A DNA stretch of 64,000 bases from Burkholderia sp. HI2500 (GTDB taxonomy: Bacteria; Pseudomonadota; Gammaproteobacteria; Burkholderiales; Burkholderiaceae), in assembly GCF_002223055.1 (NCBI RefSeq), contig NZ_NKFL01000005.1, positions 868,001 to 932,000 on the forward strand, written 5' to 3'. The number at the start of each line of letters is the position of its first letter. Position 1 is the first letter of the stretch. A program made the position numbers and the translations under genes. Shown here piece by piece: positions 37,732 through 47,081 of the stretch. The notes below the pieces were generated by a model that saw only the letters and a list, made by a program, of their open reading frames with translations, was not told the origin of the DNA and ran no database searches.

Positions 37732-38466
37732 TCAGGTCAGGCCGGCGGCCAGCGCCGCGGCGACCGAACCGACCACCAGCACGACGCCGACCGTGCGGCG
37801 CTTGTTCAGCTCGGTCCACAGCAGCACGCCGGTCAGCGACAGCAGGATCAGCGAGCCCGCGATCGTGTCCATCAACAGCACCCAGCCGAGATTCATCCCG
37901 ACGCCGCGATGCAGGTTGTTCAGCGTCGTCAGGAACGTGTTGCCCGTGCGTTTCACCGCGACGTAGCCGTTGCCGACCCAGTATTCGGCCTGCAGGTTCT
38001 GGTGCGGGCCGAACAGGCCCATCTGCCAGTGCTCCGGCTGCATCACGCGCTTGTCGCCCCACGCGACGGGCTGCGCCGGCTCCTTGCGCATGCGGCCCGG
38101 CTTGCCGTCGAAATGCAGTTCGTGCTGCAGCCACTTCGTCATCGCGGCGGGCGTCTTCGGCGCCGGATCCGGCAGCGCGATCTGCATCTCCTCGACCTGC
38201 GGCTCGCCGGTCGAAATCTTCAGCGGCGGCGCGCGGTGGTTGAGCAGCACGCCCGTCACGCCGAACAGCAGCCCGAGCACCGCGCCCCACAGCCCGACCC
38301 AGCCATGCACCTTGCGCAGCCACTTGATGAAGGTCGCGCGGCGCGAACGCTGGCGGCGCGCGGCCAGTTCGTCGTCGCTCAGCGGGCGGGCCGTCGGGTG
38401 CAGCACGGTGACGCCGGCGCGGGAAGCACCGGTGCGGGGCGGATTGATCGTTTCGGGCGCGTTCAC
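37732..38466 (-). CDS. PepSY-associated membrane protein
   Basis: This 244-residue inner-membrane protein is of the PepSY-TM type. After a basic N-terminus comes the helix KVHGWVGLWGAVLGLLFGVTGVLLNHRAPP, typical of PepSY_TM proteins, then a periplasmic domain and two helices near the C-terminus (LGWVLLMDTIAGSLILLSLTGVLLW and VGVVLVVGSVAAALAAG). Related proteins act with ferric-siderophore uptake or as membrane reductases. The upstream region has a probable Fur box, so iron-repressed expression is likely. Downstream it converges on the XdhC gene. Confidence 0.85.
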   Translation of the reverse strand: MNAPETINPPRTGASRAGVTVLHPTARPLSDDELAARRQRSRRATFIKWLRKVHGWVGLWGAVLGLLFGVTGVLLNHRAPPLKISTGEPQVEEMQIALPDPAPKTPAAMTKWLQHELHFDGKPGRMRKEPAQPVAWGDKRVMQPEHWQMGLFGPHQNLQAEYWVGNGYVAVKRTGNTFLTTLNNLHRGVGMNLGWVLLMDTIAGSLILLSLTGVLLWTELNKRRTVGVVLVVGSVAAALAAGLT

Positions 38467-38494
38467 GCGAGAGATTCCATTCGTTCAAAACAAC

Positions 38495-38523
38495 GGGCGG
38501 CGCGCAAAGCGTGCGCGCCGCCC
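38495..38523 (-). other. GC hairpin in the leader of the PepSY gene
   Basis: GGGCGGCGCGC (38495-38505) pairs with GCGCGCCGCCC (38513-38523) across 7 bases. It lies between the Fur-box-like site and the PepSY start. It has no T run, so it may be a leader structure of the PepSY mRNA or part of the end of the upstream flagellar transcript. Confidence 0.5.
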
Positions 38524-38532
38524 GGGCAGCAT

Positions 38533-38556
38533 GAAAATGAGAATGGATATCATTAC
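38533..38556. promoter_or_regulatory. Probable Fur box
   Basis: The hexamer series GAAAAT-GAGAAT-GGATAT-CATTAC at 38533-38556 resembles the Fur array GATAAT-GATAAT-CATTATC. The central TGAGAAT and GATATCA arms match the 7-1-7 form well. It sits about 70 bases before the PepSY-protein gene. Confidence 0.6.
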
Positions 38557-38735
38557 ACAAATCTATTGCACGCTCAATCCGGCCGGATACGGGGCGGCAA
38601 GCCCGTCGAGCGAGGAAATACCGGCGAAGCGCGAGCGTTGCGGCACGATGCCGCCCGATAGGCGAAAAATACCGACAGAATGACCTTGCAAGGTCAAGGC
38701 GGCATTTCGTAAGAAATCGCGCGGCGCAGCACCGT

Positions 38736-39053
38736 TCAGCGCAGCGGCGGCAGCGGAAAGCGCGATGCGGCGGCATCCGGCGCGGGTTCGGTACGGTCGA
38801 GCGCGTACAGCCACGCGAGCAGATCGGCGACCGCCTGGTAGAGCTGCGGCGGAATCCGGTCGTCGAGATCGACCTGCATCAGCAGCGACACCATCTCCGG
38901 CGCCGTATGCACGTACAACCCGGCGTCATGCGCGCGCGCGACGATCATCTCGGCGAGCGCGCCGTAGCCCTTTGCGACCACGCGCGGCGCGGCATCGCCG
39001 CCCTTCGGATCGTAGACGAGCGCGGCCGCGCGCTTGCGGGACGTCATGCTCAT
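38736..39053 (-). CDS. FlhB C-terminal-domain-like flagellar protein
   Basis: This 105-residue protein matches the cytoplasmic C-terminal domain of FlhB/YscU export-gate proteins without the membrane part. RKRAAALVYDPKGGDAAPRVVAKGYGALAEMIVARA corresponds to the segment after the self-cleavage site, and PPQLYQAVADLLAWLYAL to its last helix. The NPTH cleavage motif is absent. Stand-alone copies of this domain (FlhX/FhlB-type) occur in many flagellated bacteria and can partly replace the FlhB domain. The start overlaps the stop of the FliK-like gene as ATGA. Confidence 0.85.
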   Translation of the reverse strand: MSMTSRKRAAALVYDPKGGDAAPRVVAKGYGALAEMIVARAHDAGLYVHTAPEMVSLLMQVDLDDRIPPQLYQAVADLLAWLYALDRTEPAPDAAASRFPLPPLR

Positions 39054-40417
39054 GACAGCGCCTCGTCGTCGGTATCCGGCGCACGCGTCGCCGGGCCGCT
39101 GGCCGAAGTCGAGGCTGAGCCGCGCGCATACGCGGTGGCCGCCGCCTGGGCCGCGAACAGGTCGAAGCCGTCCGGGCCGTCGTCGACCGCACGGATCGAC
39201 AGCCCGCTCACCTTGAGCCCCGACACTTCGAGCCGCTGCCGCAGCGCCGCCTCGTGCCGCGTGAGGCGGTCGGCACCCGCCTGGTTCGCACGCAGCCGCG
39301 CGACGAGCTGCGTGCCGTTCAGCACCAGCTCCGCGTCGACCGTGCCAAGCGACGACAACGTCAGCGTGAGGCGCGTGCGCCAGGCAATACCGTCGCCCGT
39401 GTCGCCGTCACCGCGCGGCGCACGGTTGCCCGGATCGTCGGGCTCGATCGTCCAGTCGAGCCGCGCGCCGGGCCACGCCTCGCCCGCCCAGCGGAACTGG
39501 TCGGTCGCGAGCGCGTCGAGCTGCTGCCTGACGAGCGGCACGGCGGCCGGATGCACGGTCGCGAGCGTCTGCGCCTGCGAATCGGACGACGCGGTGGCCA
39601 GCTCGGCCCGCGCGGGCGTCCAGCGCGCATCGGGCCGGTCGCCGAGCAGATCGGCCGTATCGTGCGGCAGCGACGCCGCTTGCCGCGCGCCTGCCGGCAC
39701 GGCCGGTGCGGGGTCCCGAGCCGGCGCACCGCCCTGGGCCGGCGCGCCCGGCTGCGCGGTTGCGCGAGCGGGCGCAGGCAATGGCGGGCGCTGCGCGAGC
39801 AGCTCGTCGAGCAGGTCGGTCGCGCCATGCTGGGCGACATCCGGATCGGCCGGCGCGAGCGCGGCCGCGAGGCGCGCCTGCGGCTCGCGCATCAGCGCCG
39901 CGAGCGGACGCTGGCCGGCCAGCCACTGCGCGAGATGGGATTCGTAGAAAAGGCCGCTTTCGCTCACGGCCTGCACGAGCGCCGCGCGCAGCGCAGCAAC
40001 AGGCAACGTCGCAGCCGCGTCGCGCGTCGCCGCAGCCGACGACGCTGCGGCTGAAGCCGGCGTGGAGGATGCCGCCGGATCGGCGGCGGCTGGCGCGCGG
40101 GCCGGCGCAGCCGTGTCGGTCAGCAGCACGGTGGGGTCAGCCAGCAGCGGCGCGCGCCCGACAATGGCCGGCGTCGCGTCGCCGCCCGCGCGCGAGATCG
40201 CGTCGAGCACGCGCCCGACATCGGACAGGGCAGTCTGGGTGGAAGCCGGCGGCGCGGCAGGCGGACTGCCGGCCGAAGGCGTTGACGACGCGCCGTTGCC
40301 CGGCGTGCCGACCTGCGAGGTCGCGCCGCCGCTCGCGGGCGCCGACACGGTGCCGGTCAGCAGGCTGTCGAGGCGGCTCGCCAGCAGGGCCGCCGCAACG
40401 GAGTCGATACCGGTCAT
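39050..40417 (-). CDS. FliK-like hook-length control protein (second copy)
   Basis: This 455-residue protein has a long Ala/Pro-rich, probably disordered N-terminus and a C-terminal FliK-type domain (about 330-430): WRTRLTLTLSSLGTVDAELVLNG, then QLVARLRANQAGADRLTRHEAALRQRLEVSGLKV. A second and more usual fliK is in the fliFGHIJK operon at 47572, so this is an additional hook-length-type protein. It is translationally coupled to the FlhB-like gene downstream (ATGA) and follows fliT by 130 bp. The FliK/FlhB pairing suggests a role in substrate-specificity switching; this is inference. Confidence 0.82.
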   Translation of the reverse strand: MTGIDSVAAALLASRLDSLLTGTVSAPASGGATSQVGTPGNGASSTPSAGSPPAAPPASTQTALSDVGRVLDAISRAGGDATPAIVGRAPLLADPTVLLTDTAAPARAPAAADPAASSTPASAAASSAAATRDAAATLPVAALRAALVQAVSESGLFYESHLAQWLAGQRPLAALMREPQARLAAALAPADPDVAQHGATDLLDELLAQRPPLPAPARATAQPGAPAQGGAPARDPAPAVPAGARQAASLPHDTADLLGDRPDARWTPARAELATASSDSQAQTLATVHPAAVPLVRQQLDALATDQFRWAGEAWPGARLDWTIEPDDPGNRAPRGDGDTGDGIAWRTRLTLTLSSLGTVDAELVLNGTQLVARLRANQAGADRLTRHEAALRQRLEVSGLKVSGLSIRAVDDGPDGFDLFAAQAAATAYARGSASTSASGPATRAPDTDDEALS

Positions 40418-40524
40418 GATCGGAGCCTGCTCATCTCAGCCATATCGTTGCGAATCCGGTAACGGCACGCCGGTGCCGTCCGCGGGAACTGCGCGCCTGC
40501 CGCAACGGGCTTGTGCGCCCCCGC

Positions 40525-40546
40525 GCCCGTTTCCCCGGAAACGGGC
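40525..40546 (-). other. Hairpin between fliT and the FliK-like gene
   Basis: GCCCGTTTCC (40525-40534) and GGAAACGGGC (40537-40546) form a 10-bp stem with a CC loop one base beyond the fliT stop. There is no T run. It could partly terminate or stabilise the fliST message. Confidence 0.55.
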
Positions 40547-40547
40547 C

Positions 40548-40880
40548 CTACCCGCGCGCGCGGTAGAGATCGGTCAATACCTTGGTCGAGCGCCGCGCCT
40601 CGAACAGCGCGGACAGCCGCGCAAGATCCGGGCTCGCGAGATCGCGAATCGCGGCGTCGTCGGCCAGGATGCGGCGGATCAGGTCGAGCTTGCGGCCGAG
40701 ATCCGATTCGTCGAGCACGACGCCCGGATCGGCCTCCTTCAACCCGTCGACCAGTTGCATGAATTCGGCCTGCAACTCCGGCAACGCGCTCCAGTCGGCA
40801 CTGCGGGCGGCGCCCAGCATCCGGCCCGACACGGCGGCGAGCGCCTCGTAACGTTCGAAGTATTCGGCCTTGCGATTCAT
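40548..40880 (-). CDS. fliT: Flagellar chaperone FliT
   Basis: FliT is the chaperone for the filament cap protein FliD and, in enterics, also moderates FlhDC. The 110-residue protein is predicted to be all helical, with MNRKAEYFERYEALAAVSGRM as the first helix and LGRKLDLIRRILADDAAIRDL as a later one. Sequence alone is weakly diagnostic, but position directly after fliS (ATGA overlap) and length settle it. The same transcript begins at the sigma-28 promoter before fliS. Confidence 0.85.
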   Translation of the reverse strand: MNRKAEYFERYEALAAVSGRMLGAARSADWSALPELQAEFMQLVDGLKEADPGVVLDESDLGRKLDLIRRILADDAAIRDLASPDLARLSALFEARRSTKVLTDLYRARG

Positions 40881-41311
40881 CGTGATGCTTCCACTGCCTG
40901 TTGTGCGGCCATCCGCGCGACTTCCGGGGCGATCCCCGTCCATGCTTCCTCGAGCGTCGCGAGCAGCCCGTCGACTTCGACCAGCATCGCGTCGCTCGCC
41001 TGCGCATTGGCTTCGAGCAGACGCCGGGTGATATACGCATACAGCGCATCCAGCCGCGCCGCGATCTCGCCGCCCGCATCGAGATTCAGCGATGCCTTCA
41101 GCCCGCTGTCGACGATCCGGATCGCCTTGCCGATCGCTTCGCCGCGCGCGGACACATTGCCTTGCTGCAAATGCATGCGCGCGAGCGCAACCGCCTGCCG
41201 CGCACCCTGGTACAGCATCGCGATCAACCGGTGCGGGGAAGCGCCCATCACCCCGGTCTCGACGCCGACACGCGCGTATGCACTGGCTCCAGCGTGTCCT
41301 GGGGAAAACAT
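40877..41311 (-). CDS. fliS: Flagellin export chaperone FliS
   Basis: FliS binds flagellin in the cytoplasm and keeps it unfolded for export. The 144-residue protein shows the family core: AYARVGVETGVMGASPHRLIAMLYQGARQAVALA near the N-terminus and SLNLDAGGEIAARLDALYAYITRRLLEAN. A sigma-28 promoter lies 74 bases upstream, as expected for a late gene. Its stop overlaps the fliT start. Confidence 0.94.
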   Translation of the reverse strand: MFSPGHAGASAYARVGVETGVMGASPHRLIAMLYQGARQAVALARMHLQQGNVSARGEAIGKAIRIVDSGLKASLNLDAGGEIAARLDALYAYITRRLLEANAQASDAMLVEVDGLLATLEEAWTGIAPEVARMAAQQAVEASR

Positions 41312-41384
41312 GCGCTTCTCCTTGTTGTGCCTTGGCTATACGGGAACCGCCGCCGTGCATCGCACGACGCGGCCTTCACCGGAG

Positions 41385-41411
41385 TTATCGGAAGGGATTT
41401 GGAAAGCTTTA
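41385..41411 (-). promoter_or_regulatory. Sigma-28 (FliA) promoter of fliS
   Basis: Read on the minus strand, TAAAGCTT (41411-41404), 11 bases, then TCCGATAA (41392-41385) match TAAAGTTT-N11-GCCGATAA at 14 of 16 positions. It points at fliS. Confidence 0.85.
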
Positions 41412-41505
41412 GGCAAGCGGCGCGTGCCGCCTGGCGCAGCAAGGCCGGCCCGCAGCCCAGGCCGGATGGCCGTCCACGGATCGCTGTCCCTGAATAGCCG
41501 CCGAG

Positions 41506-41850
41506 TCAAACCGCCATCTGCATGATGTCGTTGTAAGCGCTCACTAGCTTGTTGCGGACCTGGAGCCCGAACTGGAAGCCGATGTTGGCTTTCTGCATGT
41601 CGACCATCACGTCGTTCAGCGACACGTTCGGCGCGCCGACCTCGAACGCCTGCGCCTCGCCGAGCGCGTGCTGCTGGTCGCCGCTGATCTTGTCGAGCGA
41701 CGCCTTCATCGCGCTGGCGAACGTGCTGGCCGTCGCCGCGCCCGAGCCGGCCAGTGCCGCCGTCGGGCTCGCGACGCCGCCTGACGCCTGCGCGGCCATC
41801 GACTGCATCTGTTGCAACACCGAACCGATTCCGCTGACGTTCGCAGTCAT
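41506..41850 (-). CDS. fliE: Flagellar MS-ring/rod junction protein FliE
   Basis: FliE joins the MS-ring to the proximal rod and is the first rod protein exported. The 114-residue protein has the family C-terminal region [43 protein letters not shown]. The N-terminal half is Ala/Ser-rich. The gene is divergent from fliF. The 248-bp gap between them must hold both promoters, and no clear sigma-54 or sigma-28 site was seen there. It is followed on the same strand by fliS, which has its own promoter. Confidence 0.94.
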   Translation of the reverse strand: MTANVSGIGSVLQQMQSMAAQASGGVASPTAALAGSGAATASTFASAMKASLDKISGDQQHALGEAQAFEVGAPNVSLNDVMVDMQKANIGFQFGLQVRNKLVSAYNDIMQMAV

Positions 41851-42098
41851 GCTGTCCCCAAAACTGAGAGAGAGACCCGGACGCACCGGGCGATCCGCCG
41901 GCGCCGCACCACGCGCGCCATGCCGGATTCCGAAAAAGGATAGCAGCGCGCCGCGCGTCAAAGCCGCGAAAGTACGGGGGAAACCCCGCTCTTTTCGGTC
42001 GATCGGAGTGCGGCCCGGGTCACGATAATCGCATCGTGTCATTGTCCGCCCGCTCGTCCGAGCGAGCTCAGTCGTCCCGCTCCGGAGAAACTCGACGC

Positions 42099-43862
42099 AT
42101 GGATTCGCAGGCCAACTCGCTGATCAACCCAGACGCCCGCGCGGGCCTCGCCAGCCCGGCGCCAGGCGCCGCCGCGGCCGCCGCGTTGCCAGGCGTGGGT
42201 GGCGCAGGCGCGGACTTCGGGCTTGGCGGCTTCGCGGAACGCATCCCCGGCATCTCGCGGATGAAGGGCAACCCGAAGCTGCCGTTCCTGATCGCCGTCG
42301 CATTCGCGGTCGCCGTCATCACCGCGCTCGTGCTGTGGAGCCGCGCGCCCGACTACCGCGTGCTGTACAGCAACCTGTCGGATCGCGACGGCGGTGCGAT
42401 CATTGCCGCGCTCCAGCAGGCAAACGTTCCCTACAAGTTCGCCGATGCCGGCGGCGCGATCCTCGTGCCGTCGAACCAGGTGCATGAGACGCGCCTGAAG
42501 CTCGCCGCGATGGGGCTGCCGAAGGGCGGCTCGGTCGGCTTCGAGCTGATGGACAACCAGAAATTCGGCATCAGCCAGTTCGCCGAGCAGATCAACTACC
42601 AGCGCGCGCTCGAAGGCGAGCTGCAGCGCACCATCGAATCGATCAACGCGGTGCGCGGTGCGCGCGTGCATCTCGCGATCCCGAAGCCGTCGGTGTTCGT
42701 GCGCGACAAGGAAGCGCCGAGCGCGTCGGTGTTCATCGACCTCTACCCGGGCCGCGTGCTCGACGAGGGCCAGGTCCAGGCCATCACACGGATGGTGTCG
42801 TCCGGCGTGCCCGACATGCCCGCGAAGAACGTGACGATCGTCGACCAGGACGGCAACCTGCTGACCCAGACCGCTTCGGCATCGGGCCTCGACGCGAGCC
42901 AGCTCAAGTACGTGCAGCAGGTCGAGCACAACACGCAGAAGCGCATCGACGCGATCCTCGCGCCGATCTTCGGCGCAGGCAACGCGCGCTCGCAGGTCAG
43001 CGCGGATCTCGATTTCTCGAAGCTCGAGCAGACGTCGGAAAGCTACGGCCCGAACGGCAATCCGCAGCAATCCGCGATCCGCAGCCAGCAGACCAGCAGC
43101 TCGACCGAACTCGCGCAGGGCGGCGCGTCGGGCGTGCCGGGCGCGCTGTCGAACACGCCGCCACAGCCGGCATCCGCGCCGATCGTCGCCGGCAACGGCG
43201 CGAACGCGCCGCAGACGACGCCGGTGAGCGACCGCAAGGACCAGACGACCAACTACGAAGTCGACAAGACGATCCGCCATCTCGAGCAGCCGATGGGCAG
43301 CGTGAAGCGGCTGTCGGTCGCGGTCGTCGTCAACTACCAGCCGGTCGCCGATGCGAAGGGCCACGTGACGATGCAGCCGCTGCCGCCCGCGAAGCTCGCG
43401 CAGGTCGAACAGCTCGTGAAGGATGCGATGGGCTACGACGCGAAGCGCGGCGACTCGGTGAACGTCGTGAACAGCGCGTTCTCGACCGCGAGCGACCCGT
43501 ACGCCGACCTGCCGTGGTGGCGCCAGCCGGACATGATCGCGATGGCGAAGGAAGCGGCGAAGTGGCTCGGCATCGCGGCAGCCGCCGCGGCGCTGTACTT
43601 CATGTTCGTGCGCCCGGCGATGCGCCGTGCGTTCCCGCCGCCCGAGCCGGCCGCGCCGGCGCTCGCCGCGCCGGAAGATCCGGTCGCGCTCGACGGCCTG
43701 CCGGCGCCGGAGAAGGCCGAGGAACCCGATTCGCTGCTGCTCGGGTTCGAGAGCGAGAAGAACCGTTACGAACGCAACCTCGACTACGCGCGCACGATCG
43801 CCCGCCAGGATCCGAAGATCGTCGCCACCGTCGTGAAGAACTGGGTGTCCGATGAACGCTGA
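42099..43862 (+). CDS. fliF: Flagellar MS-ring protein FliF
   Basis: FliF forms the MS-ring, the membrane base of the flagellum. The 587-residue protein has transmembrane helix 1 at about 61-80, the periplasmic ring-building domains ([73 protein letters not shown]), and transmembrane helix 2 at about 489-506. The cytoplasmic C-terminus ([21 protein letters not shown]) contacts FliG. ATG 42099 is chosen from the conserved length and GGAGAA upstream; an in-frame start at 42036 is possible. The end overlaps fliG by 11 bases. Confidence 0.95.
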   Translation: MDSQANSLINPDARAGLASPAPGAAAAAALPGVGGAGADFGLGGFAERIPGISRMKGNPKLPFLIAVAFAVAVITALVLWSRAPDYRVLYSNLSDRDGGAIIAALQQANVPYKFADAGGAILVPSNQVHETRLKLAAMGLPKGGSVGFELMDNQKFGISQFAEQINYQRALEGELQRTIESINAVRGARVHLAIPKPSVFVRDKEAPSASVFIDLYPGRVLDEGQVQAITRMVSSGVPDMPAKNVTIVDQDGNLLTQTASASGLDASQLKYVQQVEHNTQKRIDAILAPIFGAGNARSQVSADLDFSKLEQTSESYGPNGNPQQSAIRSQQTSSSTELAQGGASGVPGALSNTPPQPASAPIVAGNGANAPQTTPVSDRKDQTTNYEVDKTIRHLEQPMGSVKRLSVAVVVNYQPVADAKGHVTMQPLPPAKLAQVEQLVKDAMGYDAKRGDSVNVVNSAFSTASDPYADLPWWRQPDMIAMAKEAAKWLGIAAAAAALYFMFVRPAMRRAFPPPEPAAPALAAPEDPVALDGLPAPEKAEEPDSLLLGFESEKNRYERNLDYARTIARQDPKIVATVVKNWVSDER

Positions 43863-44847
43863 AGGCTTGACCAAGAGCGCGCTCCTGCTGATGTCGATCG
43901 GCGAGGAAGAAGCCGCGCAGGTATTCAAGTTCCTCGCGCCGCGCGAGGTCCAGAAGATCGGCGCCGCGATGGCCGCGCTGAAGAACGTCACGCGCGAGCA
44001 GGTCGAGGACGTGCTGCACGAATTCGCGAAGGAAGCGGAGCAGCACACCGCGCTGTCGCTCGATTCGAGCGACTACATCCGCTCGGTGCTGACCAAGGCG
44101 CTCGGCGAGGACAAGGCCGGCGTGCTGATCGACCGCATCCTGCAGGGCAGCGACACGAGCGGCATCGAGGGCCTGAAGTGGATGGACTCGGCCGCCGTGG
44201 CCGAACTGATCAAGAACGAGCATCCGCAGATCATCGCGACGATCCTCGTGCACCTCGACCGCGACCAGGCATCGGAAATCGCGTCGTGCTTCACCGAGCG
44301 GCTGCGTAACGACGTGATCCTGCGGATCGCGACGCTCGACGGCATCCAGCCGGCCGCGCTGCGCGAGCTCGACGACGTGCTGACGGGCCTGCTGTCCGGT
44401 AGCGACAACCTGAAGCGCAGCCCGATGGGCGGCATCCGCACCGCGGCCGAGATCCTGAACTTCATGACGAGCGTGCATGAGGAAGGCGTGCTCGAGAGCG
44501 TGCGCCAGTACGACGCCGAACTCGCGCAGAAGATCATCGACCAGATGTTCGTGTTCGAGAACCTGCTCGACCTCGAGGATCGCGCGATCCAGATGGTGCT
44601 CAAGGAAGTCGAGTCGGAAACGCTGATCATTGCGCTGAAGGGCGCGCCGCCGGCACTGCGCCAGAAGTTCCTCGCGAACATGTCGCAGCGCGCGGCCGAA
44701 CTGCTCGCCGAGGATCTCGACGCGCGCGGCCCGGTGCGCGTGTCCGACGTCGAGACGCAGCAGCGCCGCATCCTGCAGATCGTGCGCAACCTGGCCGAGA
44801 GCGGCGCGATCGCGATCGGCGGCAAGGCGGAAGACGCGTATGTCTGA
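43852..44847 (+). CDS. fliG: Flagellar motor switch protein FliG
   Basis: FliG is the C-ring protein that contacts the stator and sets rotation direction. The 331-residue protein has N-terminal LTKSALLLMSIGEEEAAQVFKFL, the middle-domain EHPQIIATIL motif (residues about 124-133), and the C-terminal torque helix region VLKEVESETLIIALKGAPPALRQKFLANMSQRAAELLAEDL with charged residues in place. It overlaps fliF by 11 bases and fliH by 8, indicating tight coupling. Confidence 0.96.
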   Translation: MNAEGLTKSALLLMSIGEEEAAQVFKFLAPREVQKIGAAMAALKNVTREQVEDVLHEFAKEAEQHTALSLDSSDYIRSVLTKALGEDKAGVLIDRILQGSDTSGIEGLKWMDSAAVAELIKNEHPQIIATILVHLDRDQASEIASCFTERLRNDVILRIATLDGIQPAALRELDDVLTGLLSGSDNLKRSPMGGIRTAAEILNFMTSVHEEGVLESVRQYDAELAQKIIDQMFVFENLLDLEDRAIQMVLKEVESETLIIALKGAPPALRQKFLANMSQRAAELLAEDLDARGPVRVSDVETQQRRILQIVRNLAESGAIAIGGKAEDAYV

Positions 44848-45523
44848 TTCGGCGAGCGATCGCGCGGGCACCCTCACCGCCTACCAGCGGTGGGAGATGG
44901 CGTCGTTCGACCCGCCGCCGCCCCCGCCGCCGCCCGACGACGCGGCAGCGGCCGCCGCCGCGCTCGCCGAGGAACTGCAGCGCGTGCGCGACGCCGCGCA
45001 CGCCGAAGGCCATGCGGCCGGCCACGTCGAAGGCCAGGCGCTCGGCTACCAGGCCGGTTTCGAGCAGGGCCGCGAACAGGGTTTCGAAGCCGGTCAGGCC
45101 GACGCGCGCGAACAGGCCGCGCAACTCGCGGCGCTCGCCGCGTCGTTCCGCGAGGCCGTGTCGACCATCGAGCACGATCTGGCCGCCGACATCGCGCAGC
45201 TCGCGCTCGACATCGCGCAGCAGGTCGTGCGCCAGCACGTGAAGCACGATCCGGCCGCGCTGGTTGCCGCCGTGCGCGACGTGCTCGCGGCCGAACCCGC
45301 GCTGTCCGGCGCGCCGCATCTCGCGGTGAATCCGGCTGACCTGCCCGTCGTCGAAGCCTATCTGCAGGACGATCTCGATGCACTCGGCTGGAACGTGCGC
45401 ACCGACGCGTCGATCGAGCGCGGCGGCTGCCGCGCGCACGCCGCGACCGGCGAGGTCGATGCGACGCTGCCCACGCGCTGGCAGCGCGTCGCCGCCGCGA
45501 TCGGCAAGGTGAGCACGTGGTGA
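44840..45523 (+). CDS. fliH: Flagellar export ATPase regulator FliH
   Basis: FliH binds the FliI ATPase and docks it to the C-ring. The 227-residue protein has eight consecutive prolines at 25-32, then an unusually regular run of glycines every four residues (about 56-90, [19 protein letters not shown] and onward), the known GxxxG helix of FliH. The C-terminal half ([25 protein letters not shown]) is the globular part homologous to ATP-synthase b/delta subunits. It overlaps fliG by 8 bases and fliI by 7. Confidence 0.93.
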   Translation: MSDSASDRAGTLTAYQRWEMASFDPPPPPPPPDDAAAAAAALAEELQRVRDAAHAEGHAAGHVEGQALGYQAGFEQGREQGFEAGQADAREQAAQLAALAASFREAVSTIEHDLAADIAQLALDIAQQVVRQHVKHDPAALVAAVRDVLAAEPALSGAPHLAVNPADLPVVEAYLQDDLDALGWNVRTDASIERGGCRAHAATGEVDATLPTRWQRVAAAIGKVSTW

Positions 45524-47076
45524 CGCGGCCGCCCGAGGCGCTCGCGCATGACGGCATGACGCCGCTGGAGCGCGAACTCGCGCTCGCGTCGTTCGGCCCG
45601 GACGCGCACAACGCCGCGCTGGACACCGCACCCACCACCCCGCATAGCACCGCTGCAGCGGCCGATACCTCCGACGCCGCGCCGCGCGCACCGCACAACC
45701 CGCATCTCGCACACTGGCGCACCCATTTGAACGGGCTCGCCGCGCGCAGCCAGCGCGCGCTGCCGCTGCGGCCGTGCGGGCGCCTGACGCGCGCAGCCGG
45801 CCTCGTGCTGGAAGCGATCGGGCTGCGCCTGTCGGTCGGCGCCGAATGCACGATCGAACTGCCGCCCGGCAGCACGCTGCCGCACGCGGAAGCGGAAGTC
45901 GTCGGCTTCGCCGGCGACCGCCTGTTCCTGATGCCGACCACCGACGTCGCGGGCGTGCTGCCCGGCGCACGCGTGTGGCCGCGCGAAAGCGCGCCCGTCG
46001 CCGATCCGCTCGCGGGCGCGAAGCGGCTGCCGGTCGGCTGGGAAATGCTCGGGCGCGTCGTCGACGCGTCGGGCCGCCCGCTCGACGGCCTCGGCCCGCT
46101 CGCGTCGAAGGTCGACGCGCCGCTGTCGGCGCCGTCGATCAACCCGCTCGAGCGCGAGCCGATCCACCACGTGCTCGACGTCGGCGTGCGCGCGATCAAC
46201 GCGCTGCTCACCGTCGGCCGCGGGCAGCGGATGGGCCTGTTCGCAGGCTCCGGCGTCGGCAAGTCGGTGCTGCTCGGCACGATGGCGCGCTACACGAGCG
46301 CGGAAGTGATCGTGATCGGGCTGATCGGCGAACGCGGCCGCGAAGTGAAGGAATTCATCGAACAGATCCTCGGCGAGGACGGGCTCGCGCGCTCGGTCGT
46401 CGTCGCGGCGCCGGCCGACGTGTCGCCGCTGCTGCGGATGCAGGGCGCGGCCTACGCGACGTCGCTCGCCGAGTATTTCCGCGACCAGGGCAAGCACGTG
46501 CTGCTGCTGATGGATTCGCTCACGCGCTACGCGATGGCGCAGCGCGAGATCGCGCTGGCGATCGGCGAGCCGCCCGCGACGAAGGGCTACCCGCCGTCGG
46601 TGTTCGCGAAGCTGCCCGCGCTCGTCGAGCGCACCGGCAACGGGCCGGAGGGCGGCGGCTCGATCACCGCGTTCTACACGGTGCTGACCGAAGGCGACGA
46701 CCAGCAGGATCCGATCGCCGATTCGGCGCGCGCGATCCTCGACGGCCACGTCGTGCTGTCACGCGCGCTCGCCGAGGCCGGCCACTATCCGGCGATCGAC
46801 ATCGAGGCGTCGATCAGCCGCGCAATGACCGCACTGATCGACGAAACGCATCTCGACCACGTCCGGCAGTTCAAGCAGATGCTGTCGCGCTACCAGCGCA
46901 ATCGCGACCTGATCGCGGTCGGCGCATACGCGCCCGGCCGCGACGCGCAGCTCGACCGCGCGATCGCGCTCTATCCGCGCATCGAGGCGTTCCTGCAGCA
47001 GGGCTTTCGCGAATGCGCGCCGTTCGCGTCGAGCCTAGCCGGCCTCGATGCACTGTTCGACGCTTACGGAGGCTGA
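45517..47076 (+). CDS. fliI: Flagellar export ATPase FliI
   Basis: FliI is the ATPase of the flagellar type III secretion system, related to F1-ATPase beta. It is 519 residues. Walker A is AGSGVGKS at about 243-250, followed by the [15 protein letters not shown] block, Walker [18 protein letters not shown], and the Glu-containing [18 protein letters not shown]. The GTG start at 45517 overlaps fliH by 7 bases. The first 70 residues are Ala/His/Pro-rich and longer than in enteric FliI. The ATG at 45556 is an alternative. Confidence 0.96.
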   Translation: MVTRPPEALAHDGMTPLERELALASFGPDAHNAALDTAPTTPHSTAAAADTSDAAPRAPHNPHLAHWRTHLNGLAARSQRALPLRPCGRLTRAAGLVLEAIGLRLSVGAECTIELPPGSTLPHAEAEVVGFAGDRLFLMPTTDVAGVLPGARVWPRESAPVADPLAGAKRLPVGWEMLGRVVDASGRPLDGLGPLASKVDAPLSAPSINPLEREPIHHVLDVGVRAINALLTVGRGQRMGLFAGSGVGKSVLLGTMARYTSAEVIVIGLIGERGREVKEFIEQILGEDGLARSVVVAAPADVSPLLRMQGAAYATSLAEYFRDQGKHVLLLMDSLTRYAMAQREIALAIGEPPATKGYPPSVFAKLPALVERTGNGPEGGGSITAFYTVLTEGDDQQDPIADSARAILDGHVVLSRALAEAGHYPAIDIEASISRAMTALIDETHLDHVRQFKQMLSRYQRNRDLIAVGAYAPGRDAQLDRAIALYPRIEAFLQQGFRECAPFASSLAGLDALFDAYGG

Positions 47077-47081
47077 TCCCG

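Noticed and set aside
42039..44048. Open frame of 669 codons opposite fliF/fliG
   Set aside because: Shadow of fliF and fliG, whose domains are unmistakable.
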